This document shows positions 36,862 through 45,290 of a stretch of 64,000 bases of DNA, in pieces. Both the position numbers and the translations under genes were made by a program. The notes under the pieces were generated by a model. That model was not told where the DNA came from, did no database searches, and saw only the letters and a list, made by a program, of their open reading frames with translations. Within the stretch, counting starts at the first letter, position 1, and each line of letters opens with the position of its first letter. Source of the DNA: Nocardioides sp. QY071 (GTDB lineage: Bacteria; Actinomycetota; Actinomycetes; Propionibacteriales; Nocardioidaceae). The stretch is from the NCBI RefSeq assembly GCF_029961765.1, contig NZ_CP124681.1:3038001-3102000 (forward strand), in the 5' to 3' direction.

Positions 36862-38799
36862 CTACAGCACGACCGTCGGCTTGACCCGGCTCGGCGTCCA
36901 CACCCGGTGCCTGCGCGCGACCAGCGAGGTGAGCACCAGCGCACCGACCAGGTACGCCGCCAGCACCAGCACCGCCGTGGACGCCCGGGCCGGGTCGCCG
37001 CCGTACATCAGCTGGCGCAGGCCGTCGACGGCATAGCTCATCGGCAGCACCTGGTGCAGCCAGTGCAGCGGTTCGGGGATGGTCTGCCACGGGAAGGTGC
37101 CGCCGGCGGTGACCAGTTGCACCACCATCAGGACCAGGGCGAGGAACTGGCCCGGCGTGCCGAGCAGGGCGTTCATGAGGTGCACGATCGCGACGAAGGT
37201 CGCCGAGATCAGGATCATGAACAGCCAGGTCCGCAGGCTCTCGACGATCCCGACGTCGAGGGCGAGCGCCACCACGGCGAAGGCGAGGGTCATCTGGGCC
37301 GCCCCGATGAGGGCCGGCGGCAGCCAGCCGCCGACGGCGATCCGCAGCGGGTGCTGGTTGGCGGCCAGGGCCCGGCTGGACAGCGGGCGCACCAGGAGGA
37401 AGAGGACGTAGCCGCCGATCCAGGCGGCCAGGGCCAGGAAGAACGGCGCCAGTCCCGCGCCGTAGTTGCGGGCTGCCGCGTCGCTGCGGGCCTGGACGTC
37501 GATCGGGTTCGCGATCGTCTCGGCGATCTGCTGGCGTGACTCCTCGGTGGTGTCGGGCACCTTCTCGACGCCGGCGGCGAGCCCGTCGCGGAGCGTGCCG
37601 GCACCCGTCGTCAGCTGGCGCAGGCCCTTGCGCAGCTCGAGGGTGCCGTCGTGCAGGGTGGCGGCGCCCTTGTCCAGGCGGGCTGCTCCGGTCTCCAGCT
37701 CGCCGGCTCCGTCGCGCGCCTGGCGGATGCCGTCGAGGAGAGCCGGCGCCGAGCGGGCGAGCTGGTCGGCACCGTCGGCGACCCGGTCGGCGCCGCCGGC
37801 GAGCTGGTTGAGCTGCTTGCGTACGTCGCCCGCCTTGGTGTCGACGTCGTGGACCTTGCCACCGACCCGGTCGTAGACCGCGAGCAGCCGGTCCTGGGCG
37901 GCCTGGTCGATCCCGAGCTGGTTCATCTGGGCGACCAGATCGGCCCGGCCGCCGTCGTACGCGACCCGGGCGCCGTGGACCGCACCCGCGATCCTGTTGC
38001 CCGCGTTGGCGACCTTCTGGTCACCGTCGGCGACCTGACGGGCGCCGTTCGCCAGCTTCCTCGCCTGCTGGGGCAGGGGCGCCGTACGCGTGGCGAGGGT
38101 GGTCAGCCCGTCGTGCAGCTGGGTCGCGCCGTCGTGCAGCTGCCCGGTGCCGTCGGCGAGCCGGGCGCTGCCGTCGACGAGCCTGCGTGAGCCCTTGCGA
38201 GCCTGCGTCAGCCCGTCCTGCAGCTGGCCGGCGCCGTCGGCACCCTGCTGGAGGCCCTGGCGGACGTCGGCGATGCCGAGCAGGAAGGTGCCGACCGCCT
38301 CCTGGGAGACCTTCTGCCCGATCGCGTCGCGCACCTTGGTGGCGACGGTGTTGGCGATGGTGGTCGACAGGTAGGAGTTCGCGTCGTTGGTGAGCATCGT
38401 GATCCGCGCCTGCTCCGGGTCGCTCCCGGAGCTGCTGGTCAGGGCGGCGGAGAAGTCGCGCGGGATCAGCAGCGCGAAGTCGTAGGTGCCGTCGTCGACG
38501 CCGGCCTCGGCGGTGGCGCGGGAGACCTCGTGCCAGCCGAAGTCGGCGGACTCCAGCAGCTGGTCGGCCACCTCGCGCCCGGCGTCGAGCTGCTTGCCGT
38601 CGAGCCCGGTCGCACCGGTGTCCTCGACGACCAGGGCGGTCGGAACCCGGTCCAGTGCCGAGTAGGGGTCGTGGTTGGCATAGAGGTAGAGGCCGGCGTA
38701 GATGGTCGGCACCGTGACCAGGGCCAGCACGGTGATGCGGCCCATCCGGATGCTCAGCAGGCGGGAGAGCTCGCTCCAGGCGATGCGCAGGGTGTTCAC
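36862..38799 (-). CDS. YhgE/Pip-family membrane protein
   Basis: 645-residue membrane protein of the YhgE/Pip (phage infection protein-like) family, related to ABC-2-type permeases. One N-terminal membrane helix is followed by a long extracytoplasmic region with many heptad-like LxDG repeats (ARLADGTGQLHDGATQLHDG is one stretch), then five to six C-terminal helices. The repeats suggest a long coiled-coil stalk. The GTG start overlaps the stop of the upstream ATPase-like gene as GTGA. The partner has no intact Walker A, so energy coupling is uncertain. No substrate is known. Confidence 0.88.
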   Translation of the reverse strand: MNTLRIAWSELSRLLSIRMGRITVLALVTVPTIYAGLYLYANHDPYSALDRVPTALVVEDTGATGLDGKQLDAGREVADQLLESADFGWHEVSRATAEAGVDDGTYDFALLIPRDFSAALTSSSGSDPEQARITMLTNDANSYLSTTIANTVATKVRDAIGQKVSQEAVGTFLLGIADVRQGLQQGADGAGQLQDGLTQARKGSRRLVDGSARLADGTGQLHDGATQLHDGLTTLATRTAPLPQQARKLANGARQVADGDQKVANAGNRIAGAVHGARVAYDGGRADLVAQMNQLGIDQAAQDRLLAVYDRVGGKVHDVDTKAGDVRKQLNQLAGGADRVADGADQLARSAPALLDGIRQARDGAGELETGAARLDKGAATLHDGTLELRKGLRQLTTGAGTLRDGLAAGVEKVPDTTEESRQQIAETIANPIDVQARSDAAARNYGAGLAPFFLALAAWIGGYVLFLLVRPLSSRALAANQHPLRIAVGGWLPPALIGAAQMTLAFAVVALALDVGIVESLRTWLFMILISATFVAIVHLMNALLGTPGQFLALVLMVVQLVTAGGTFPWQTIPEPLHWLHQVLPMSYAVDGLRQLMYGGDPARASTAVLVLAAYLVGALVLTSLVARRHRVWTPSRVKPTVVL

Positions 38800-39407
38800 G
38801 CCGCACCTCCGATCGTGGCCGTGTGGACGACCTCGCCCGCCAGGTCCACCGCCTCGCTCACCGTCACGAGGACGCCGAGCCCGTCGTCCGCGGCGGCCCG
38901 GACGACCGGCCACCAGTCCCGGCGGTGCAGTCCGTGCCGGTCCGGCGAGACCAGCACCAGGAACCGCGCGCCGGGTCGCGCCGCCCCCAGCTCAGTCAGC
39001 GAGCGGATCCGGTCGGCCGGCGGCACGTCCTCGGTCCGCAGCCCCGGCCCGGTGGTGAGCCGGTGCTCGCGCAACCACGCCGACGCCGCCCGCGGGCCGG
39101 CGGGCCGACCCGCGAGGGCCAGCTCCTCGGCCACGACCACCCGGAACGGCACGCTGTCGTCCGGCTCGGTGACCCCGGGTACGTCGACCAGCACCACCGC
39201 CGCCTGCAGCGCTCCTGGCTCGGGGTCTTCACCGAGCGCGACCGTGCCGCCGGTCAGCCGGAGCCGCCCGGCCAGGGCGAGGGCCAGAGCCACGTTGCCG
39301 TGGCCCGGCCGGCCCACGGCGACCACCACCTCGCCGGCGACCAGCTCCACCGAGGTGGGTTCCAGCAGCCCCGAGACCGCCCCGTCCGTCATGACCAGGT
39401 TCGCCAT
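38796..39407 (-). CDS. Degenerate ABC-type ATPase-like protein
   Basis: 203 residues with the outline of an ABC nucleotide-binding domain: an N-terminal beta strand pair, a P-loop position, and late strands resembling the Walker B and H-loop area (RFLVLVSPDRHGLHRRDWW, VLVTVSEAVDLAGEV). The P-loop reads GRPGHGNVALALA, with asparagine where Walker A needs lysine, and no LSGGQ signature is visible. ATP hydrolysis is therefore unlikely. It is translationally coupled to the YhgE/Pip gene and may be a structural or regulatory partner. An upstream frame to 39668 looks like noncoding extension; ATG at 39407. Confidence 0.7.
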   Translation of the reverse strand: MANLVMTDGAVSGLLEPTSVELVAGEVVVAVGRPGHGNVALALALAGRLRLTGGTVALGEDPEPGALQAAVVLVDVPGVTEPDDSVPFRVVVAEELALAGRPAGPRAASAWLREHRLTTGPGLRTEDVPPADRIRSLTELGAARPGARFLVLVSPDRHGLHRRDWWPVVRAAADDGLGVLVTVSEAVDLAGEVVHTATIGGAA

Positions 39408-39429
39408 GGCGGCCAGTCTGCCGTGTCGG

Positions 39430-40602
39430 TCAGGTCGTGCCGTGGACCTGGTGCGCGATCGCCGAGAAGACCGCCAGGCCGACGGCCAGGGCGTCCTCGT
39501 CGGGATCGAAGGTCCCGGTGTGCAGGCCTCCGCCGGCGGCACCGGCCCGCCCGCAACCGAGCATGAACATCGCGCCCGGCACCACCTGCTGGTAGTAGGC
39601 GAAGTCCTCCGAGCCGAGGTGCGGTCGCTCCAGCTCGATGAGCTGCGCTCCCGGGGCGAGGGCCTCACGAGCCGCCATCCGGACGGTGGCGGCCAGGTCC
39701 GGGTCGTTGACCACCGGCGGGAAGCCCTCGACGATCCGCACGCCCGCGTGCGCGCCCATCGACGCGGCGACGGCCTCGGCCGTCGTGGTCAGTCGCTCAC
39801 GCAGCAGGATCTTGTCGGCCGACTCGACGCACCGGATCATGCCTCGCACCTCGGCGGCGCCGGGGATCACGTTGACCGCGTCGCCGCCGCGGACCGATGC
39901 GACGTTCAGCGTGGCCACGCTGAACGGGCTGAGCGTCGCGCACAGGCCGTCGAGCGCCGTGACGATCCGCGCGGCCACCGACACAGCGTTGACGCCGAGC
40001 TCGGGCTGGGAGCTGTGCGCCTCACGTCCGGCGACGGAGATCTCGAACTCGTCGTCGGTCGCCGTCAGCGCACCGTCGCGGAGCGCGATCGAGCCGGTCG
40101 GCAGCTCCGGGACGACGTGCAGCGCGAAGATCCGCTCCACCCCGGCGTCGCTGAGCTCTCCGGCGTCGATGACCCGCTGCGCGCCGCCGTTGGCCTCCTC
40201 TCCCGGCTGGAAGACGAAGACGACGGTGCCGGTCAGCCCATCCGCCTCGGCGGCGAGCCGCTCGGCCAGCCCCAGCAGGATCGCGGTGTGCATGTCGTGC
40301 CCGCAGGCGTGCATCACGCCCGCCACCGCGGACCGGAACGGCAGCGCGGTCTCCTCCGTGATCGGCAGCGCGTCCAGGTCGGCGCGGAAGGCGGTGACCG
40401 GGCCCGGCCGACCGGTGTCGAGGGTGGCGACGACCCCGGTCCCGGCGACACCGGGGCGGTACGGCAGGCCGATCCGGTCAAGGTGCTCGCAGACCAGTCG
40501 GGCGGTCCGGTGCTCCTCGAAGCTCAGCTCGGGGTGCTGGTGGATCGACCGGCGCACCGCGAGGGCCGTCGCCGACGCGGCCGCCACGACGTCCGTGGAC
40601 AC
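39430..40602 (-). CDS. M20-family amidohydrolase (hippurate/IAA-amide hydrolase type)
   Basis: Zinc peptidase-family M20D amidohydrolase of 390 residues. It opens with the HQHPELSFEEHRTA segment and includes GVMHACGHDMHTA (about residues 94-106), with Cys and His metal ligands. FQPGEEANGGA and a C-terminal LGSEDFAYY segment complete the signature. Members cleave N-acyl amino acids such as hippurate or IAA-amides; the substrate here is unknown. The GTG start lies 2 nt after the isochorismatase-type gene, so both hydrolases are cotranscribed and probably act on one substrate. Confidence 0.9.
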   Translation of the reverse strand: MSTDVVAAASATALAVRRSIHQHPELSFEEHRTARLVCEHLDRIGLPYRPGVAGTGVVATLDTGRPGPVTAFRADLDALPITEETALPFRSAVAGVMHACGHDMHTAILLGLAERLAAEADGLTGTVVFVFQPGEEANGGAQRVIDAGELSDAGVERIFALHVVPELPTGSIALRDGALTATDDEFEISVAGREAHSSQPELGVNAVSVAARIVTALDGLCATLSPFSVATLNVASVRGGDAVNVIPGAAEVRGMIRCVESADKILLRERLTTTAEAVAASMGAHAGVRIVEGFPPVVNDPDLAATVRMAAREALAPGAQLIELERPHLGSEDFAYYQQVVPGAMFMLGCGRAGAAGGGLHTGTFDPDEDALAVGLAVFSAIAHQVHGTT

Positions 40603-40604
40603 CG

Positions 40605-41342
40605 CTAGCGCGCCGGGAGCTCGGCGAGCCGGCCCAGCAGCGTGTGGGTCGTCTCGGAGTTCGCGTAGATCTTCCGGATGCCCTGCAACGCGTACTCGTG
40701 CCGCTGCGGGCTGAGCGCGCCGACGGCGTCCTCGATCAGGTCGACCTGGTAGCCGAGGTCGGACAGGTCGCGCACCGACGCGCTGATGCACTGGTCGGTG
40801 TAGAAGCCCACCACCAGCACCTTCCGGGCGCCCAGGTTGCGCAGCACCTGGTCGATGTGGGTGCCGACGTGGATGCCGGAGCAGGTCTTGTTGAGGACGA
40901 CCTCGTCCTCGCGCGGCATCACCTCCGGGAGGAACTCGGAGTCCTTCGAGCCCGGCGGGTAGAACATGCCGGCCGACCGGTGCAGGGCGCCGGTGTCGGC
41001 CGCATCGGGGAGATGGGACTGGATGCGCACGTGGATCGGGCGGATCCCGGTCTCGCGGCACCGCTCCAGCACGGCCGATATGTTCGCCACCGTCGCCCGC
41101 ATGTCGGCCTCGATGCGGTCGAGGACCGGGAGCATGGGCTCGGAGTCGACGCCGAGCGCGGCGAAGGTCTTGAGGAACGCGTCCTTGGTGATGCACTCCT
41201 GGATGTCGATCAGGACCAGCACCGTGTCCGCCGGGTCGAGCGGCACCGGGGTCGCGTAGATGCTGGAGCTGAGCCCTCCGTAATAGGTGTCGGCGAAGGC
41301 GTTGACCATCGCGTCGGTGACGGCGGACGGAGTCGAGGTCAT
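40605..41342 (-). CDS. Isochorismatase-family cysteine hydrolase
   Basis: 245-residue cysteine hydrolase of the isochorismatase/nicotinamidase/carbamoylase superfamily. The catalytic triad is visible: D46 in LIDIQE, K152 in VVLNKTCSG and C185 in YTDQCISASV. The N-terminus has about 40 extra residues before the first strand compared with nicotinamidase. The substrate is likely an amide or carbamoyl compound. It is upstream of the M20 amidohydrolase in the same unit. An AGGAC precedes the ATG. Confidence 0.9.
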   Translation of the reverse strand: MTSTPSAVTDAMVNAFADTYYGGLSSSIYATPVPLDPADTVLVLIDIQECITKDAFLKTFAALGVDSEPMLPVLDRIEADMRATVANISAVLERCRETGIRPIHVRIQSHLPDAADTGALHRSAGMFYPPGSKDSEFLPEVMPREDEVVLNKTCSGIHVGTHIDQVLRNLGARKVLVVGFYTDQCISASVRDLSDLGYQVDLIEDAVGALSPQRHEYALQGIRKIYANSETTHTLLGRLAELPAR

Positions 41343-41356
41343 GAGGGGTCCTGTCT

Positions 41357-41395
41357 GTGAGGGCGGCGCCCGAGCGCGAAATGGTGTGCCCTCAC
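41357..41395 (-). terminator. Hairpin at the end of the RNA methyltransferase gene
   Basis: Perfect 8-bp arms GTGAGGGC (41357-41364) and GCCCTCAC (41388-41395) enclose 23 nt and overlap the methyltransferase stop codon. It may end that transcript or serve as an operator for the downstream hydrolase pair, whose start is 15 nt away. Confidence 0.4.
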
Positions 41396-42528
41396 TGTAA
41401 AGGGGTGCCGGTCCTCGTCAGCAGCGCGACGCACTCCACGTGGTGCGTCATCGGGAACAGGTCGAAGGCGCGCAGCGACGCGAGCCGGTAGCCGTGCTCG
41501 GCGAAGATCGCGACGTCGCGGGCGAGCGCGGCGGGGTCGCAGGCGACGTAGGCCACCGCGCGGGGTCCGCGGGCGACGACCTGCTCGACGACGGCCCGCT
41601 TGGCACCGGCACGGGGCGGGTCGAGGACGACGAGGTCGGCGTGACCCCAGGCGGCGGGCAGGCCGGTCGCGAGCACGGAGGCGACGTCGCCCGGCACCGC
41701 GGTGAGTCCCGGGCAGTTGCGCTCGGACAGGGCCGAGGCGGCCAGGTCGCCCTCGACGGCGGCCACCCGTCCGGTGGGCCCGACGGCCTCGGACAGGAAC
41801 CGGCTGAACAGCCCGACGCCGGCGTACAGGTCGAGCGCGCTCTCCCCTGGCCGCGGGTCGAGGGCCTCGAGCACCGCACCGACCAGGGCCTCCGGGGCGC
41901 CCGGGTGGACCTGCCAGAAGCCACCGTCAGCGACCTCGAAGCCCCGCCCCCGGACGTCGTACGACGGACCGGTGGGCGCCTCGAGCAGGCACTCGTCGAC
42001 CGGGATCACGTCGTGGGAGCGGTGCTTGCGCATGCCGCGCCGGCCGTCGGGCAGCGGGACGTAGCGTTGGCGGGTGCGCCAGCGCAGTCCGTCCTCGTCG
42101 CCGGGCACGGCCTCGACGCTCACCTCCACGTCGAGGCGGGCCACCCGGCGCAGCTGCTCGCGCACGACCTCCGCCTTGAGGGCGCGCTGGGCCGGGAGCG
42201 CGACGTGCTGGAAGTCGCAGCCGCCGCACAGCCCGGGGCCGGCGTACGGACAGGGCGCGGGCACCCGGTCGGGCGAGGGCGTGAGCACCTTCACGGCGTC
42301 GGCGCGCCAGAACCGGTCGCCCTCGGTGCCCTCGGTGATCTCGAGGACCACCCGCTCACCGGGCAGGGCGTGGCGCACGAAGACCACCCGGTCCTCGACG
42401 CGGGCGACGCAGTGGCCGCCGTGCGCGACCGGGCCGACCTCGGCCTCGAAACGGCGCCCGGCCACCGAGCTGCCGCGGGCGGTGCGGGCCCGGGGGCGGC
42501 GCGACGGTCGGCGGGCGGGCCGGCTCAC
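41392..42528 (-). CDS. RNA (uracil-5-)-methyltransferase, RlmD/RumA family with TRAM domain
   Basis: 378-residue SAM-dependent methyltransferase that probably forms 5-methyluridine in rRNA or tRNA. An N-terminal TRAM/OB domain (about 25-85) precedes a cysteine cluster (PCPYAGPGLCGGC) suited to a [4Fe-4S] centre. The SAM domain has LDLYAGVGLFSRFL, LVVLDPPRAGA, and the nucleophile C330 in VACDPAALARD. The exact target (RlmC, RlmD or TrmA role) cannot be read from sequence. GTG start overlaps the permease stop as GTGA. In M. tuberculosis the equivalent gene (Rv2689c) also follows the permease. Confidence 0.9.
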   Translation of the reverse strand: MSRPARRPSRRPRARTARGSSVAGRRFEAEVGPVAHGGHCVARVEDRVVFVRHALPGERVVLEITEGTEGDRFWRADAVKVLTPSPDRVPAPCPYAGPGLCGGCDFQHVALPAQRALKAEVVREQLRRVARLDVEVSVEAVPGDEDGLRWRTRQRYVPLPDGRRGMRKHRSHDVIPVDECLLEAPTGPSYDVRGRGFEVADGGFWQVHPGAPEALVGAVLEALDPRPGESALDLYAGVGLFSRFLSEAVGPTGRVAAVEGDLAASALSERNCPGLTAVPGDVASVLATGLPAAWGHADLVVLDPPRAGAKRAVVEQVVARGPRAVAYVACDPAALARDVAIFAEHGYRLASLRAFDLFPMTHHVECVALLTRTGTPLQ

Positions 42529-44567
42529 CGCGGGGTCTGCCGGTCGTTGCCGACCACCCGACCACGACGCAGGTCGCCGGCGTGCACGCGGTGCTCCTCG
42601 CGCTCCTCACGCTCGAGCGCGAGCTTGGAGGACCGCAGCTGGTAGGGCACCGAGATGACCATGACGCCGGGGGTGAACAGCAGCCGGCCCTTGAGTCGAA
42701 GGGCGGTCTGGTTGTGCAGGAACTGCTCCCACCAGCGCCCGACGACGTACTCGGGGATGTAGACGGCCACCACGCCGCGCGGGTTGGACCGGCGGATCGC
42801 CGAGGCGTACTCCACGATCGGCTTGATGATCTCGCGGTACGGCGAGTGCAGCACCTTGAGCGGGACCCCGGTGTTGCGCTCGTCCCACTCCTCCAGCAGC
42901 CGGGCGGTGTCCTTCTCGTCGACCGACACGTAGACGCCCTCGAGCGCGTTGGGCCGGGTCGCCTTCGCGAAGGCCAGCGCCCGCAGAGTCGGCTTGTGCA
43001 GCTTGGAGACGAGCACGATGGCGTGCACCCGGGTCGGCAGCGCCTTGTCGGTCTCGTCGGCGGCGAGCTCGCGCGCCACGTTGTCGTAGTGCTTCTTGAT
43101 GGCCTTCATCAACGCGAAGAAGAAGCACATGGCGAGGATGGTGATCCAGGCGCCGGCCAGGAACTTGGTGATCAGCACGATGACCAGGACGACCGCGGTG
43201 AGGCCCAGGCCGAACGTGTTGATCGCCCGTGCGCGCTGCATCCGCCGTCGTTCGCCGGCGTCGGTCTCCGTCGCGAGGTGCCGCGTCCAGTGCCGGATCA
43301 TGCCGAGCTGGCTGAGGTTGAACGAGACGAAGACGCCGACGATGTAGAGCTGGATGAGCTTGGTGGTCTGGGCCTCGAACACGACGATGAGCACGATCGC
43401 CATGACGGCGAGGAAGACGATGCCGTTGCTGTAGGCGAGCCGGTCTCCCCGCGAGCCGAGCGCACGGGGGGCGAAGCCGTCCCGGGCGAGGATCGAGCCG
43501 AGTACCGGGAAGCCGTTGAAGGCGGTGTTGGCGGCCAGCACGAGGATGATGCCGGTGACGGTGACCACGAAGTAGAAGCCCGGCGAGAAGTTGCTGAAGA
43601 CGCCGTTCGCGATCTGCGAGATCACCGGGTGCTGCTGGTAGTCGTCCGGCACGGCGTCGCCGCCGGCGGTGCGCAGTCGCTCCAATGCGTGCGGGTCGAC
43701 GAACCGGATCGCCATCTGCTTGGCCAGCACGATGATGCTCATCATCATGCTGACCGCGATCAGGCCGAGGAGCAGCAGCGTGGTCGCCGCGTTCTTGCTC
43801 TTGGGTCGCTTGAAGGCCGGGACGCCGTTGGAGATCGCCTCGACGCCGGTCAGCGCCGCACAGCCGGACGAGAAGGCACGAGCGAGCAGGAAGATCAGGG
43901 CGACCTGGTTGAGCGGGCCCTCCCAGCCCTCCTCCGGGACGATCTTGAGGTCCGCGCTCTCCGCGTCGGGCAGGCTGCCGGCCAGCAGCTGGACCAGCCC
44001 GTAGGCGCACATGCCGAGGATGGCGAACATGAACAGGTAGGTCGGGATGGCGAAGAACGTGCCCGACTCGCGCACACCCCGCAGGTTCACGGCCGTGAGC
44101 AGCACCACCGCGATCGTCGCGACCATGACCTCGTGGCCGATCAGCTCGGGTATCGCGCTCGCCGCGTACTGGGACGCGTTGGAGATCGACACCGCCACCG
44201 TGAGCACGTAGTCGACCAGAAGGGCGCTGGCGACGGTCACGCCGGCGGTCTTGCCGAGGTTGACCGTGGCGACCTCGTAGTCGCCGCCGCCCGAGGGATA
44301 GGCGTGCACGGTCTGGCGGTACGACGCGACCACCGTGAACATCACGAGGGCGACGGCGAGGCCGATCTTCCACGACCAGGTGTAGGCGCTCGCGCCGGCG
44401 ATCCCGAGCATGATGAAGACCTCGTCGGGCGCGTACGCCACCGACGACAGGGCGTCGCTGGCGAACACCGGGAGCGCGATCCGCTTGGGAAGCAGTGTCT
44501 CCCCGAGCTGGGCGCTGCGCAGCTTGCGTCCGAGGAGGATGCGCTTCGATACGTCTCCGACACCCAC
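42525..44567 (-). CDS. APC-superfamily permease, KimA-like potassium transporter
   Basis: About 680-residue membrane protein with 12 helices in the first ~500 residues and a cytoplasmic C-terminal domain of about 170 residues. PVFASDALSSVAYAPDE near residue 30 and SYRQTVHAYPSGGGDYEVA are the diagnostic segments of the KimA/YdaO group, which in Bacillus is a high-affinity K+ importer. The C-terminal domain (HAIVLVSKLHKPTLRALAFA) is the USP-like KimA tail. It is divergent from two TrkA-type genes, a strong contextual sign of K+ transport. Start: GTG at 44567 (TACCGT 8 nt upstream) or TTG at 44576. Confidence 0.85.
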   Translation of the reverse strand: MGVGDVSKRILLGRKLRSAQLGETLLPKRIALPVFASDALSSVAYAPDEVFIMLGIAGASAYTWSWKIGLAVALVMFTVVASYRQTVHAYPSGGGDYEVATVNLGKTAGVTVASALLVDYVLTVAVSISNASQYAASAIPELIGHEVMVATIAVVLLTAVNLRGVRESGTFFAIPTYLFMFAILGMCAYGLVQLLAGSLPDAESADLKIVPEEGWEGPLNQVALIFLLARAFSSGCAALTGVEAISNGVPAFKRPKSKNAATTLLLLGLIAVSMMMSIIVLAKQMAIRFVDPHALERLRTAGGDAVPDDYQQHPVISQIANGVFSNFSPGFYFVVTVTGIILVLAANTAFNGFPVLGSILARDGFAPRALGSRGDRLAYSNGIVFLAVMAIVLIVVFEAQTTKLIQLYIVGVFVSFNLSQLGMIRHWTRHLATETDAGERRRMQRARAINTFGLGLTAVVLVIVLITKFLAGAWITILAMCFFFALMKAIKKHYDNVARELAADETDKALPTRVHAIVLVSKLHKPTLRALAFAKATRPNALEGVYVSVDEKDTARLLEEWDERNTGVPLKVLHSPYREIIKPIVEYASAIRRSNPRGVVAVYIPEYVVGRWWEQFLHNQTALRLKGRLLFTPGVMVISVPYQLRSSKLALEREEREEHRVHAGDLRRGRVVGNDRQTPR

Positions 44568-44575
44568 GAGCGACA

Positions 44576-44581
44576 ACGGTA
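44576..44581 (-). promoter_or_regulatory. -10 hexamer TACCGT for the KimA-like gene
   Basis: TACCGT, 8 nt, then GTG at 44567. It faces the ceoB promoter 18 nt away, so the two promoters overlap. Confidence 0.4.
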
Positions 44582-44598
44582 GGGCATCTCCCGTGGGA

Positions 44599-44604
44599 TA
44601 GCGT
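44599..44604 (+). promoter_or_regulatory. -10 hexamer TAGCGT for ceoB, leaderless-type
   Basis: TAGCGT, 7 nt, then GTG at 44612. Confidence 0.55.
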
Positions 44605-44611
44605 GCTCACC

Positions 44612-45277
44612 GTGCACGTCGTGATCATGGGCTGCGGACGAGTCGGCTCGACCCTGGCCCGCAGCCTCGAGGACCGCAACCACACCGTGTCGATCATCGA
44701 CAGCGAGCCGGACGCCTTCCGGCGGCTCGGCCCGGGCTTCAACGGCGACAAGATCCCGGGGATCGGCTTCGACCAGGAGGTCCTGGAGAAGGCCGGCATC
44801 CGGCGCGCCGACGCGTTCGCCGCGGTGTCCAGCGGTGACAACTCCAACATCATCGCGGCCCGGGTCGCCCGGGAGACCTTCGGGATCCAGCAGGTCGTCG
44901 CCCGGATCTACGACCCCGGCCGCGCCGAGGTCTACCAGCGACTCGGCATCACCACGGTGGCCACCGTGAAGTGGACCGCCGACCAGGTGCTGCGCCGGAT
45001 CCTCCCGGCCGGTGCCGAGCCCGACTTCCGCGACCCGTCGGGCACGATCCGCGTCGACCACATCCCGACCCCCGAGGTCTGGGTGGGCGCGCGGGTGGGC
45101 CAGCTCCAGGAGCAGGCCCGCTGCCGCGTCGCGTGGATCGACCGTCTCGGCGAGGGCCTGCTGCCCGACCGCGACAGCGTGATCCAGGAGGGCGACATGC
45201 TGCACCTGGTCACCCGCGAGGAGTCCGCGGACCAGGCGTACAAGGTGCTGGCCCGCGGGCCCGAGCACGAGGGCTGA
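44612..45277 (+). CDS. ceoB: TrkA-type potassium uptake regulator CeoB
   Basis: 221-residue cytosolic NAD-binding (RCK) regulatory subunit of potassium transport. The GxGxxG dinucleotide motif is GCGRVG at residues 7-12; a TrkA-C domain (about 130-215) follows. A 7-nt gap after TAGCGT fixes the GTG start, dropping an upstream frame to 44495. It is divergent from the KimA-like permease and 13 nt before ceoC, the same arrangement as M. tuberculosis Rv2691-Rv2692. Likely partner: the KimA-like permease or another K+ channel. Confidence 0.93.
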   Translation: MHVVIMGCGRVGSTLARSLEDRNHTVSIIDSEPDAFRRLGPGFNGDKIPGIGFDQEVLEKAGIRRADAFAAVSSGDNSNIIAARVARETFGIQQVVARIYDPGRAEVYQRLGITTVATVKWTADQVLRRILPAGAEPDFRDPSGTIRVDHIPTPEVWVGARVGQLQEQARCRVAWIDRLGEGLLPDRDSVIQEGDMLHLVTREESADQAYKVLARGPEHEG

Positions 45278-45290
45278 GAGGGAACCAGAG

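Noticed and set aside
40600..40660. CRISPR-like short repeats
   Set aside because: No regularly spaced direct repeats with spacers found anywhere in the window.
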